A DNA stretch of 64,000 nucleotides from Ilyomonas limi (GCF_005233845.1 NZ_SZQL01000003.1:124001-188000); one strand, 5' to 3'; positions 17,294 through 26,944 are shown, counted from the stretch's first letter. Notes: generated from the sequence alone by a model not told the origin. A program made the numbers and translations.

Positions 17294-20200
17294 ACTTCAA
17301 GTTTGAAATGTTTGTTTTGAATATTACGGTATTCATTATGAATACCATTTCGTTCTTTGCTGCTTAAATCAGAAAAGCTATCTAATACTTGCAGCATTTC
17401 TTCTTCAGTTAATCCATATAAATGGAAAGCTAAAGCATCAATTTTATTCTCCCATTTTATAGTATCAATCTTATTATTTCTTAATTGAAGGATATTTTCA
17501 ACAAGTTTAATAATGAATTCATATGATTGCTTTTCATGTAGTTCAATTAAATTAATTCTTTTAATTGGAAAAGGTTTTAAATAATCAGTTTTAAATCTAA
17601 AATATCCACCACGTAAAATATTGCCAGTTGCTGATAAATAAAAGAATAGCAATTTTGAGTTTAATATTCCAAGAAAATACTTCAAATCCTCAACAATCGT
17701 ACTTTTTAGTGATAAGCCATAAATTGTAGTTGTATGATAGTATTGTCCTTTCTCATCAATTGTTAATTCACTTCTATTTGCAATATCTGGGGTTAAAAGT
17801 TTTCTATTTGCAAATTCAGTCAAATTTTTAGGATATATATAAGCATAAAAACCTTCATGTCTCATTCTGCCTTTTTCTCTGTTCTCAAGTTCAATTCTAT
17901 TATTATTTAAATATTTCCAAGCTAAAGGATAGCTGATTTTTATACAATCTTGATCCATTAGTCGGGCTGTTCCATCTATTATCTGGTAAGGAAAAATAAC
18001 AACATGTTTGTTTTGAGGCTTTTCATATCGCTTAACATCTTTGCCCATAAGAAAAGGTTTTACTATCCCTTTTTCTATTTCAACACGTTCTCCTAAAGAG
18101 TTAGAAAAGCAAGTATAGTTATTCTTATTTTCTGAAAGTAAGTCTAATACATAGACCTCATCTAAGCTCGTTTGTAGACCAACAAAAATCTTAGCAAAGA
18201 CATCTTTTAGTCTATCTGGTTGTTGCTGTAATTTTTCCAAAAGCTTTTGTCTTTGGCTATCTGTAAGTATCCAACTATCTGCTGTTAGGCTTTTTACATT
18301 GATTTTGCTAAATTGATCATTACTTAAACTTTGAAGAAAGTCACCTAACTCTTTTAATGAAGGAACATTTCTATCTAATTGCTTGTAAAAAAAGCCATTT
18401 GCATCCTTTTTAAACCACTGTAATCCTGTATAAGTTGATACATTAAAGACCTGAAAGGCTCCAAAAGAGACTATTCGGGAAACATAATTTCCTTCTAACA
18501 TGATTTTTCTCAGCCCCTCACCAAAAGCAGCATTTGTCCATTTAACAGGCATTATATAGTTTAATATTCCCGTATCTTTTAGAAGACTTAACCCTTTTTC
18601 TACAAATACAACATATAAGTCAAACGAACCGGTAGCAGAATCATAATCTTCACTTAGCATATCAGCCATAACCGGATTATCATTTCTAATTCCCTGTATT
18701 CTCAAATAAGGAGGATTTCCAATTACAATATCAAAACCACCTTCCCGAAATACATCCATGAAGTACAAGTGCCATAAGAAATAAGGTTTATTGTTCGGCT
18801 TCATTTCCTGCAATTCCTTACTTGCAACTGTCAATGTCTCTAATTCTTGTTGATGCTGATGCAACTCTTTTAGTTTGCGTTTATCAACACTGTTTTCCTT
18901 ACCTCTAATCAGCGTTTGCAATTCCTCTTTTCGCTTATCTATTTGTTGGCTAATAAATTCTTTTTCAAAAGCATCAATCTTTTGCTTTATTTCTCTTTTT
19001 TCAATTGCATTATTACTATTAAAATATTTTTCTTCCAATTCAGTTAAACCAAACTCCCTGACACCTTCTTTAGATTGCAGATATTCAGCAATTGTTATTT
19101 GTGGTTTTACAACATTGCCGAACAAATCCGTTTCTTTTACCAGTTTTACTTCAATTCGTTTTGGCTCAAACTTCAGGTCTATATGGTCAAAGCGCTCAAA
19201 TAAACTATTCCCCTGCATTATCTTGTAATCAAGATTAGGTAAGGGTTGTGGTTTTTCTTCGTCAACTACCAACGCCAGCCAAAAGCGTAACCGAGCAATA
19301 TCAACAGCACCACTTTCTATATCTACACCATAAATGTTGTTTTGAATGATGGCTTCTTTTAGATTGGCTCTGTCTTGTGTTAATGCCAACGCCATTCTTA
19401 TTCTAAATATAAGTTGCAGCATACCCATTGGAAAAGCTCCGGAACCAATAGCAGGGTCACATATCTTTACATCATGCAGTAGTTTATCTATTCGCCTTGC
19501 ATTCTTAACGATAAAGTTTCTTTTATCAGTAAGATCTTCTATATAGGTGTTGAGCAGAAAACTTTCCAAAGCTTTAAAAGCAGGGCTATCTTCCTCGCTG
19601 CACTCCGGTATATGTGTTCGCAAATATTGTAATAAGCTTTGCTGACACATGTACTGTACAATTTCCTTTGGTGTATAAAAAGTTCCTTTCTCCCTGTTTT
19701 CTTCCAGGAGGTTTTCAAAAATATGTCCCAGCATTTCCGGGTCAATACCTACTTCGCTGTCATAAGGGTCATTTTCGTCTATTGTAAAATTGTATTGCTC
19801 AAAAAAGTCAAATAAATGTGTGAAAAACTCAGTTGGGAAATCCAAATCATGCTCATAAGAAATATCACGGTCAAATAAGCCACCATTCAAATAAGGCACT
19901 CTTGTTAAAGATTTTTCTGAGGTTACTTCGTCAATTAAAACCGGAATGGAAAAGATATTATTATCGCGCTTTGTATTCAGCGTTTCAAAAAATAAAATGC
20001 GTAGGCATTGACTGTGGAAATGTTCTTTATTATCGTATCCTTTAAAAAGCAGGTGCATAAATCTTTTTTTACCCTTTTCCCATATCTCTTCATTTTCTTC
20101 TTCATTTGCTAATATCGGGCAACCCATCCAACCTTTCTTTTGTAGGAAATGCAGAAATACAATGCGTCCCATCAATTTCTTTACAAAGTCGCGAATAGGC

Positions 20201-20856
20201 TTTTGCTTTTTTTCTTCCTCTGTTTCCTTTTTGTCTATAAACAAACTGTAGTAGCTTGGATTCTCAACTAAATATCGTACGCCTTTCAGATAAAAATCTT
20301 TGTACTTTTTAAAGAACTCATCATTAAGCTTTTCAACTGAGAATGCGGCATATAAATCATCAAGTTTGATTGGTCTACCTTGTAAACTATGAAAATTTTT
20401 AGCGGCGGTTCTGCATACTTCTCCTTCTCCAAACAGGTAAGTATACCGTTTGGGGTCCGTAACTTTCTTCTCACGTATGCCCGTTTCTTTATTAGTTTCC
20501 CTAATCTCACTAACATAACTGAAACGCCATATTTTATCTTGATTAAACACAATCAATGCGGCATCTACATCTTCTTCGTATATAGGTTTTAATAGCTGTC
20601 GCAATCCAACTTTATTATACTGTAGTTTTACTTTTCTGTTTATCTGCACTTCAAATATACCCACGAGCCTTCCTTCAATAGTTTCAAAGCTACCTAACTC
20701 AAATGCTTTCGCATTCCAATCGTTAGGAGTAACACCAATTGTTTGTGGTTGTAAGTGTAACCGTTTTACACCAAATATTTCAATTAAAATCCGCTTCCAG
20801 GATTCTGGATTAAACTCACTTTCAAATATGCGTTTTAATTCTTCTGCAGATAACAT
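17290..20856 (-). CDS. Eco57I-type N6-adenine DNA methylase, type IIG/ISP-like
   Basis: An 1188-residue protein. Residues 1-350 form an N-terminal region with a possible nuclease core (GIFEVQINRK near 66-75 could be the E-x-Q/K strand), but I cannot confirm a nuclease there. The methylase follows: GTFYTPKEIV (391-400), SAM motif I DPAIGSGAFP (467-476) and catalytic NPPY (714-717), typical of N6-adenine enzymes. A charged coiled-coil insertion lies at about 590-690. The C-terminal 350 residues resemble target-recognition domains. It starts 17 bases after the YhcG-type gene stop and overlaps the AAA gene by 4 bases. Role: modification subunit, perhaps with restriction activity supplied by the upstream helicase/nuclease. 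Confidence 0.85.
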   Translation of the reverse strand: MLSAEELKRIFESEFNPESWKRILIEIFGVKRLHLQPQTIGVTPNDWNAKAFELGSFETIEGRLVGIFEVQINRKVKLQYNKVGLRQLLKPIYEEDVDAALIVFNQDKIWRFSYVSEIRETNKETGIREKKVTDPKRYTYLFGEGEVCRTAAKNFHSLQGRPIKLDDLYAAFSVEKLNDEFFKKYKDFYLKGVRYLVENPSYYSLFIDKKETEEEKKQKPIRDFVKKLMGRIVFLHFLQKKGWMGCPILANEEENEEIWEKGKKRFMHLLFKGYDNKEHFHSQCLRILFFETLNTKRDNNIFSIPVLIDEVTSEKSLTRVPYLNGGLFDRDISYEHDLDFPTEFFTHLFDFFEQYNFTIDENDPYDSEVGIDPEMLGHIFENLLEENREKGTFYTPKEIVQYMCQQSLLQYLRTHIPECSEEDSPAFKALESFLLNTYIEDLTDKRNFIVKNARRIDKLLHDVKICDPAIGSGAFPMGMLQLIFRIRMALALTQDRANLKEAIIQNNIYGVDIESGAVDIARLRFWLALVVDEEKPQPLPNLDYKIMQGNSLFERFDHIDLKFEPKRIEVKLVKETDLFGNVVKPQITIAEYLQSKEGVREFGLTELEEKYFNSNNAIEKREIKQKIDAFEKEFISQQIDKRKEELQTLIRGKENSVDKRKLKELHQHQQELETLTVASKELQEMKPNNKPYFLWHLYFMDVFREGGFDIVIGNPPYLRIQGIRNDNPVMADMLSEDYDSATGSFDLYVVFVEKGLSLLKDTGILNYIMPVKWTNAAFGEGLRKIMLEGNYVSRIVSFGAFQVFNVSTYTGLQWFKKDANGFFYKQLDRNVPSLKELGDFLQSLSNDQFSKINVKSLTADSWILTDSQRQKLLEKLQQQPDRLKDVFAKIFVGLQTSLDEVYVLDLLSENKNNYTCFSNSLGERVEIEKGIVKPFLMGKDVKRYEKPQNKHVVIFPYQIIDGTARLMDQDCIKISYPLAWKYLNNNRIELENREKGRMRHEGFYAYIYPKNLTEFANRKLLTPDIANRSELTIDEKGQYYHTTTIYGLSLKSTIVEDLKYFLGILNSKLLFFYLSATGNILRGGYFRFKTDYLKPFPIKRINLIELHEKQSYEFIIKLVENILQLRNNKIDTIKWENKIDALAFHLYGLTEEEMLQVLDSFSDLSSKERNGIHNEYRNIQNKHFKLEV

Positions 20857-20873
20857 TATAGTTCAATTGATTT

Positions 20874-21983
20874 TTATTCGGTAATATCCTTCAATTCTTC
20901 TTCAATTTGTTCAACAGTTGGCAATTTACCCTTTAATGCAGCAGGTAGCTTTTCAGTGAGTTGGTATTCACTTACACCAATAGGCTTATCCATACCACGC
21001 AATGCATATTCAGCTACTACTTTATTACGCTCTTTACAGATGATAATGCCAATGGAAGGCTGGTCTGTTGCATGCTTTAAGCTATCATCTATTATGTTCA
21101 AATAAAAGTTTAGCTTACCGGCATATTCAGGAATAAATTTACCTGTTTTCAGTTCAATTACTACAAAGCAGCGCAGCTTTAAATGATAAAATAGTAAGTC
21201 AATATAAAAGTCATCACCACCCACTGTTATGTGATACTGGCGACCTACAAAGCTAAAGCCGGCACCCAACTCCAGTAAAAATTTAGTAATGTGGTCGGTT
21301 AAGGCATTCTCCAAGTCCCTTTCCTTGTATTCCTCGCTTAAAGAGAGAAAATCAAAAGTGTAAGGGTCTTTGAGCAGTTCTTTTGCAAGGTCGCTTTGTG
21401 GCTTGGGCAGTGTTGTTTCAAAGTTGGTAACAGCGGTACCTTTACGGTGGTATAAGCCACTTTCTATCTGGTGTACAAGTACGGCTCGGCTCCAATTGTG
21501 AGTGCTTGTTTCTTTTATATAAAACAGGGCTTCTTCCAGCTTTTTGCACTTAGTAATAATTTGTAAATGATGCCCCCAGGGAATAGTAGTAAGTAGAGCC
21601 GGTATTTGGTCAACAACTTGTTGCCCGATTTGTCCAACAGGTTGTTGGACAGTTGTATTGCCTCCTGTTTTTACCTTGTTTTGTAATTGGGCAACAGCTT
21701 GTTGCCCAATTGCAGGGGCATAAAATTGATACCACCGGATAATGTATTTTAGGTTTGTGTGTGAGCATCCTTTTATATCAGGAAATTCACTCATTAAATC
21801 TTTTGAAAGTTGATGTAGCCATTTATCTCCCCACTTGGCTTCGTTCTGTTTCTGCACTATTTCGTTTCCTAACTGCCAGTATAAAAGAATGAGTTCGGCA
21901 TTTACCTTCAGCGCTGCTTTGATTTGCGCCGAACGGATTTGCGCTTTTAAATGGGCAAGCCATTGTTTGTAATCCGGGTTCAT
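20874..21983 (-). CDS. YhcG-type (DUF1016) PD-(D/E)xK nuclease
   Basis: A 369-residue protein. Residues 1-90 form the DUF1016 N-terminal domain (LYWQLGNEIVQKQ, WGDKWLHQLS). The C-terminal nuclease domain shows YIDLLFYH (Asp262) and VVIELK (Glu277, Lys279), a PD-(D/E)xK core related to Holliday-junction resolvases. Between them lies a Gln/Val-rich linker (about 91-127) with three QQxVxQ-like units, encoded by DNA palindromes (see 21603-21713). Its start overlaps the helicase stop by 4 bases. YhcG proteins often sit in type I or related restriction clusters; the biochemical role is not settled. Confidence 0.85.
   Translation of the reverse strand: MNPDYKQWLAHLKAQIRSAQIKAALKVNAELILLYWQLGNEIVQKQNEAKWGDKWLHQLSKDLMSEFPDIKGCSHTNLKYIIRWYQFYAPAIGQQAVAQLQNKVKTGGNTTVQQPVGQIGQQVVDQIPALLTTIPWGHHLQIITKCKKLEEALFYIKETSTHNWSRAVLVHQIESGLYHRKGTAVTNFETTLPKPQSDLAKELLKDPYTFDFLSLSEEYKERDLENALTDHITKFLLELGAGFSFVGRQYHITVGGDDFYIDLLFYHLKLRCFVVIELKTGKFIPEYAGKLNFYLNIIDDSLKHATDQPSIGIIICKERNKVVAEYALRGMDKPIGVSEYQLTEKLPAALKGKLPTVEQIEEELKDITE
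21603..21713. repeat. palindromic repeats inside the YhcG-type coding sequence
   Basis: Three palindromes built on CAACA...TTGTTG lie within 110 bases. They are CAACAA-C-TTGTTG (21611-21623), GTCCAACA-GGT-TGTTGGAC (21632-21650), and ATTGGGCAACA-GCT-TGTTGCCCAAT (21686-21710, 11-bp perfect arms). All keep the reading frame and encode QQ-V-Q repeats in the linker between the two domains. They resemble small mobile palindromes that insert in frame. Confidence 0.7.
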
Positions 21984-24900
21984 AGATGAGATTGAAAAGT
22001 TTCTGATAAAATAATATCCGGTTTTTGGGTAATCTCAAAAGGCAATGGTGGCGCATCCAACACATCGGCATCTTCCTCGCTGGCATCCTGCTGCATGTAT
22101 TTGGCGGCAAGCTGCATCACCAAATTTTCTGCTGCATGTGCTTTTATATCTCCTTTATTATACTTCAGGCGCAGCTTATTCAACTCATTGGGCAGGTTGG
22201 TGATAGTGCCTTTGTCCAGCAATAATAAAATAGTTTCGGCAGCATTTCTGAATTTTTCGTCCCGGCTGTCGGCACGCAATTCCCTGATGAACTTTTTAGC
22301 CCCATTCGTTTTAGCATCTGCCTGTTCGCCCGAAACGGTTTCCACCGAATTGGAAAATAATTCCTGTTCGAAATAAGCCGATGCTTTTTCTATATGCGCA
22401 TGGTGGTAGTCGGGCAATGCTTCGGAGACTTCGGTAATGGTTGCTTCAAACAGTTCTGCTGCCTGTATAAAGGTGAGCGCTTCTATTTTGCCCCTATTAT
22501 CTACTTTATAAAACTCAGTCTTGTAAGGCGATTTCATAAAGATGAGACTGCTGCCCTGTAGCGTTTTATGCTTTTTGCCGGGCTTTCTTCCTGTGCGGGC
22601 TTTCAGCGGCAGGTTTTTGATGCGCCTGAATTCTTTTTCATTTTTCTCTTTAAACTCCCGTATGAAGCGTAGATAAATCAACCGCTTATCTTCCTCCTCG
22701 CCTACACCTTGCGTGTGCAGCTTTACCTGCTCCAATACTTCTTCCACGGTGTAGATGCGGGAGTCCTCGCCAAAAGCAGTATGGAAGCCTTGCAGCTTTA
22801 TATAAGCGTTGTTGTAGAGATTAATTAGCTTGTCGCTCTGGCGCGAAGGATAGAAAGCATAATTATAAATAACGTCTGCCACACTGCCAATACGGTTGAC
22901 CCTGCCAATACGCTGCATCAACCGCGTGGCATTCCAGGGCGTATCGTAGTTAACAATGATGTTGGAGCGATGCAGGTTCACGCCTTCGGCTAATACTTCA
23001 GTAGAAATAATGATGTTGTAATCATCCTGGAAGTCTCCATTATAATTCGCATCAAAGTTCTTTTGTATGGCATCAAAAACAGCTTTACGGTTATCTGCCG
23101 AAACAGTCAGGGTTTTAGGATAATGTAGTTGTTTGGTTAGATAGTCTGCCGTTTCTTTTGATTCCGTAAAAATGACCAGTTTGCCAGTTTTATTTATATC
23201 GTTTCTGAATAATTCATTTTTTAAAAGCTGTTTGAAGAGATCAAGCTTTGGATCTTCCGTTATCTCATCCCATTGCCCGCATATTTTGGTGATATGGGCA
23301 AGATCAGCACGGAGTAAATCAATAAATTCTTCATCAAAATCCTGAGGAGTAAAAATCTGATTTTTGGGGTCTTCTGCAGACAGTTCTAAAATTCTTTCCT
23401 CTATTTGTTCATCTGTCCAGTCCTGGTCCATCAATGCATTCACATTGGTGCTCGGTGCTACATATATTTTGCCCTTTGCAAACATGTCAATCATCCGTTG
23501 GGTAGAAATACGAAAACGCTCCAGCGATTTTTTGAAAGCATAAAAAGAACTTTCCAAACGCTTTACCATTTGCGTCATCATAATCTGGGCAAGCGTTTTG
23601 GAAACCCGTTCTGCCTGAGAGTAATATTTATCCTGGATTTCGGGTAAGAGATAAGCAATTGCCTGGTACCGGTAATACCCGATTTCATCTACAAGGCAGG
23701 CAATGGTATTGTAGAATAAAGCTTCCAGCTCAGGACCTAACTCGTATTCCACCGCCTTTGGTGGTGCAATATCCGGGAATCTGATGCCTTGTTCCTCTAA
23801 ATCTTTTAAATAAGCAGGATAGTTTTTTACGTCTGTCCGGGTTCTCCTTACGGTGATAGGCTCTAATACTTTATTACGAATATCACCATAAATGGTTCTT
23901 AATGCCGCAACATCTGGTTTCCCGTTTAGTTTGGCACCGGCAATAATTTCTTTGTATTTGCGTATCAGTGGGGCAAAAAAGCTTTGCAGATTGGTAACCG
24001 GCAAAGTGGATTTTCTTGCATCCTGAAAAAGCTGAAGCTGGTAGTAAATATCATCCGGTCTGTTGTTTAAAGGCGTTGCAGAAATCAACACCACCTTTTT
24101 CCTATAGCCCGATACATTGCCAATAATGCTACGTGGCGCTTTACAGATCGTTTGCAGGTTATCAAACATAATAGACCGGTGGTTACGAAATTTATGCGCC
24201 TCGTCCACTAAAATGAGATCATAGTCTTCTTTTGGCCAGTAGTCCTCATTATCTTTTAACACTTTGTGTAAGCTGCCATTACTGATAAACCGGGTATGTT
24301 TATCCAAACCAAAATACCGGAATGTGGTCTTCCAGTTTTTTTCAAGCGGCGGCGGAAAAACTACTAAAATCTTGGTACTTAAAGTGCCATTTGCAATTAG
24401 AAATCTTTTAGCAATCATGCTGGCAATAACTGTTTTCCCTAAACCCACCACATCAGCTAATATAAAACCGTTATGGTCTAATATCATCTGGTAGCCTTGA
24501 TTTACGGCATCTATCTGGTAACTCAGTTTTTTAAAGTTTCTGGGCAAATCACCTACGGTATCCGGGTCATAGTCTATGTTTTTCCCAAAGTATTCAATCA
24601 AAAACTTAATGTATAGCTCAAACGGTGTGAACAGTTGTCCAATATGCGATTTATGCCTGATTCTATCTATATCAATGGGCAGAATTTCTTCGCCGTCTTT
24701 CCAAAGTTCTGCAAACTCCTTTTCTGCAAAAGCTACATCGTCATAATCTCTTAAAGCTACATTAAATTCATAGTTCCCTACATCTTCTACTCCCAAACCG
24801 GCACTCGTTAAGTTAGATGAGCCGGTAATGACTTCTCCACCCGAATACTCATTAAAGTTTTGTGGCAGGAAGATGTAAATCTTAGCATGGAGTTTCTTTG

Positions 24901-25285
24901 TTTTATGAACCCTTATTTGAATTTTCTTGTCAATAATATCTTCCATGAATTGCAGAATGCCATCTTCTACTTCTTTAGTATAAGAAGCCTCCTTTATATC
25001 CTGCCGCATCCATTTGATAAACTCATCTCTTGTTCGTTCAGCATCACCAAAGAATAGCAATCCCCTTCGTTTTGCTTCCGCACTAATAACATCTACATTT
25101 ATGCCTACCAGTATTTTCACTTCCGGCACTTTCATCAAATGCTCCCTTATGGCATAATAACCCGAAGCACGGAAATAACCCACTACTGCATGAAAGGCAT
25201 AGATATTGGCAATATGCTCAAAAGCACCTTTGAACTTTTTTAAAACGGAATTCCCGTTATGGTTTGTAAAAAACTTAGTTGACAT
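21980..25285 (-). CDS. SF2 (SNF2-like) helicase with N-terminal phospholipase D-like nuclease domain
   Basis: About 1101 residues from ATG 25285 (MSTKFFTNHNGN). A start at 25369 is possible, but the extra 28 residues look unlike the family. The N-terminal 200 residues are a PLD-like domain with HAK (about 133-135) and GSSNLTSAG (155 on), the HxK...GSxN active-site pattern. The helicase follows: Walker A region VVGLGKT (about 279-285), DEAH box (361-364) and motif VI QRIGRVNRIG in the second RecA domain. A long C-terminal helical region ends the protein. It is the first gene of the defence operon and probably the translocating restriction subunit. Confidence 0.85.
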   Translation of the reverse strand: MSTKFFTNHNGNSVLKKFKGAFEHIANIYAFHAVVGYFRASGYYAIREHLMKVPEVKILVGINVDVISAEAKRRGLLFFGDAERTRDEFIKWMRQDIKEASYTKEVEDGILQFMEDIIDKKIQIRVHKTKKLHAKIYIFLPQNFNEYSGGEVITGSSNLTSAGLGVEDVGNYEFNVALRDYDDVAFAEKEFAELWKDGEEILPIDIDRIRHKSHIGQLFTPFELYIKFLIEYFGKNIDYDPDTVGDLPRNFKKLSYQIDAVNQGYQMILDHNGFILADVVGLGKTVIASMIAKRFLIANGTLSTKILVVFPPPLEKNWKTTFRYFGLDKHTRFISNGSLHKVLKDNEDYWPKEDYDLILVDEAHKFRNHRSIMFDNLQTICKAPRSIIGNVSGYRKKVVLISATPLNNRPDDIYYQLQLFQDARKSTLPVTNLQSFFAPLIRKYKEIIAGAKLNGKPDVAALRTIYGDIRNKVLEPITVRRTRTDVKNYPAYLKDLEEQGIRFPDIAPPKAVEYELGPELEALFYNTIACLVDEIGYYRYQAIAYLLPEIQDKYYSQAERVSKTLAQIMMTQMVKRLESSFYAFKKSLERFRISTQRMIDMFAKGKIYVAPSTNVNALMDQDWTDEQIEERILELSAEDPKNQIFTPQDFDEEFIDLLRADLAHITKICGQWDEITEDPKLDLFKQLLKNELFRNDINKTGKLVIFTESKETADYLTKQLHYPKTLTVSADNRKAVFDAIQKNFDANYNGDFQDDYNIIISTEVLAEGVNLHRSNIIVNYDTPWNATRLMQRIGRVNRIGSVADVIYNYAFYPSRQSDKLINLYNNAYIKLQGFHTAFGEDSRIYTVEEVLEQVKLHTQGVGEEEDKRLIYLRFIREFKEKNEKEFRRIKNLPLKARTGRKPGKKHKTLQGSSLIFMKSPYKTEFYKVDNRGKIEALTFIQAAELFEATITEVSEALPDYHHAHIEKASAYFEQELFSNSVETVSGEQADAKTNGAKKFIRELRADSRDEKFRNAAETILLLLDKGTITNLPNELNKLRLKYNKGDIKAHAAENLVMQLAAKYMQQDASEEDADVLDAPPLPFEITQKPDIILSETFQSHL

Positions 25286-25839
25286 AAATTGGGTGGAAAA
25301 TAAGGGAAAACTATTAATAAAATGGTCAATTTGAAACTCAAAATTTGTTTTCCCAGACTTAAACTTCATTCTCTCATTTTATTCTTCCGGCTGCAATGCC
25401 TCCTTCCCTCACATATCCATTAATGCCCGCGTAAGCTCCACCAGGATTATTCACTAATTTGTATAGCTATTTTAGGACTAGACAACACGCTAACTAAAGC
25501 CTACCCAAAGCCTAGGTAAAGGGTAGGATAAGCTTAGGCAAAGCCTGCTTCTGAATATCGAAAAAGAAGTAAAAATTACATCAAATAAAAGCGCGGATAA
25601 GACCATCGGCATTTAATTAAATTAACTGCTTGAAAGAAAAAACTTCTATTATTACTGATTAGCCACACATGGCGCTTCATTATTTCTGCTACCGGTTAGT
25701 ATCCCACCACCCATTAGAGAAATTGCGAAGCGAGCTGCTGCGGGTGAAAACACGGCTATTTTACCAGAATTTTCTCTTTGTTTCCGTTAACCTTTTGTAC
25801 CATTTTTACGTCTATATATAATAGATAAAAACTTATGAA
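25286..25839. promoter_or_regulatory. upstream region of the defence operon, with inverted repeats
   Basis: This gene-free stretch separates the defence operon from a divergent unknown gene. It contains a perfect inverted repeat CCTACCC (25500-25506) with GGGTAGG (25521-25527), overlapped by three AAAGCCT direct repeats (25497, 25507, 25540). A decayed copy of the segment at 27065-27117 lies at 25587-25642. The inverted repeat could be an operator or RNA hairpin for the operon; no promoter element is clear enough to call. Confidence 0.4.
25587..25642. repeat. direct repeat flanking the RAYT segment, copy 1 (degenerate terminator)
   Basis: Shares GCGGATAAGACNATC, TTTAA and AACTGCTTGA-AG-AAAAAA blocks in order with 27065-27117. 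In this copy the hairpin arms no longer pair fully. The two copies bracket the unknown small gene and the transposase. Confidence 0.6.
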
Positions 25840-26166
25840 ATGGAAACGAATGCAGTTCAACAGGAAATATTACTGATGAAAAACACTTCTTTTTCTAAAA
25901 GACAACTGTTTGAAAAGGAAAGAATGGAAACGGCGCGAAACCTGCCTTATGATGAACAATTGGAAGCCGCCTGCTGGAATGGCTGGCTGGATGCAATGCT
26001 GCCCGAAATTATTGACACCTCCGACAAAGGCAAAAGTTTATACCTCTGGGAAATTATGCAGGCAAAGTCTTTTTTGAATATTGAGTTGTGCGAAGCTCCA
26101 AAAGTAATAGACATGCAATATTCTATCAACCCGTATGCTGTTATGAGTACGGTATGTTATGAGTAG
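25840..26166 (+). CDS. hypothetical protein, 108 residues
   Basis: An open frame from ATG 25840 gives a hydrophilic, probably cytoplasmic protein with no signal peptide or membrane segment. Visible parts are a charged N-terminus with KERMETARN, an acidic/aromatic middle (LEAACWNGWLDAMLPEI) and a C-terminal stretch LWEIMQAKSFLNIELCE. I do not recognise a family. The composition looks like a real protein. It diverges from the defence operon and precedes a REP-associated transposase, all between two direct repeats. It could be a regulator or an accessory gene; no function is claimed. Confidence 0.5.
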   Translation: METNAVQQEILLMKNTSFSKRQLFEKERMETARNLPYDEQLEAACWNGWLDAMLPEIIDTSDKGKSLYLWEIMQAKSFLNIELCEAPKVIDMQYSINPYAVMSTVCYE

Positions 26167-26252
26167 TAACATACCGTACCATACACTTTGCAAGCGGCTG
26201 ATACCCTGATGCTCAACCTGAGGTATCTCAATATATTTTCCATTGTTCCCCA

Positions 26253-26280
26253 CTATCGGTTGGTGTCTCATCAACCGGAA
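26253..26280 (-). repeat. REP hairpin upstream of the RAYT gene
   Basis: CTATCGGTTGGTGTCTCATCAACCGG is close to the reverse complement of the REP copy at 26945-26972. The stem pairs CGGTTG with CAACCG around a short loop. The two copies face each other across the transposase gene. Confidence 0.7.
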
Positions 26281-26333
26281 TAATCCAGTAGATGCATGTT
26301 CCGTTCATAAGCCACTCCACCAAGCCTATGCGC

Positions 26334-26360
26334 ATCGGCTGGCGAGATAACAACCAATAG
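26334..26360 (+). repeat. degenerate REP hairpin
   Basis: ATCGGCTGGCGAGAT-AACAACCAATAG aligns with the intact REP at 26945 but its arms have decayed. Outer arms TAAGCCAC (26308-26315) and GTGGCTTA (26362-26369) form a further inverted repeat around it. Confidence 0.5.
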
Positions 26361-26431
26361 GGTGGCTTACATTCCATTAGTTTATAGCTTACCTGGAGTA
26401 TAAATCTATACTATAAGCGGCAGAGGGGCAA

Positions 26432-26941
26432 ATGGAATTAGCACTTTGTTATTTCTACACGGCTACTATCAATAACTTTCAACATTTACTGGCGGATGAT
26501 ATACTGAAAATGGTTATCATCTCCTCGCTTCAATACTTTGTACAAAAGAAACTGATAACACGCTACGGATTTGTTATAATGCCCAACCATATTCATTTAC
26601 TGTGGTACATCCATCAACAAAATGGCAAAGAAAGCGTGGCAGAAAGCCTTGCAAAATATATAGCACACCAGTTTAGAAAACATTTACTGCATACTCACAA
26701 GCTGGAACTATTTCAGTCGGATAAGGACGACCGGCAGCATCAATTCCGGAAAAGAGATCCGCTGGCAATTCCCATTAGCAGCGAGAGTATATTTATCAGC
26801 AAACTGGAATACATTCACAACAATCCTATAAGACCACATTGGAAATTGTGTACTTATCCGGAAGAGTACCGATGGAGTAGTGCGAGATTTTATTTGGAAG
26901 GAAAAGATGAATTTAATATGCTTACTCATTTCAGAGCGTAA
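26432..26941 (+). mobile_element. REP-associated tyrosine transposase (RAYT, IS200-like Y1 family)
   Basis: A 169-residue HUH single-strand transposase. The HUH motif appears in VIMPNHIHLLW (near residues 48-58). The C-terminal RAYT block is typical: a conserved tyrosine in LEYIHNNPIRPHW, then YPEEYRWSSARFY. RAYT enzymes bind and cut REP hairpins; three REP-like hairpins surround this gene (26253, 26334, 26945) and a fourth lies at 31861, so it is probably the cognate enzyme. The start at 26432 leaves a shorter N-terminus than some relatives, but no longer frame exists. Confidence 0.85.
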
Positions 26942-26944
26942 AAA

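Noticed and set aside
21980-25285. DISARM or BREX assignment for the defence operon
   Set aside because: The PLD domain is fused to the helicase, and no DrmB, BrxL, PglZ or HsdS-like gene is present.
25500-25546. Repeated AAAGCCT units as a possible CRISPR or tandem array
   Set aside because: Only three 7-base copies at uneven spacing, with no spacer structure or cas genes.
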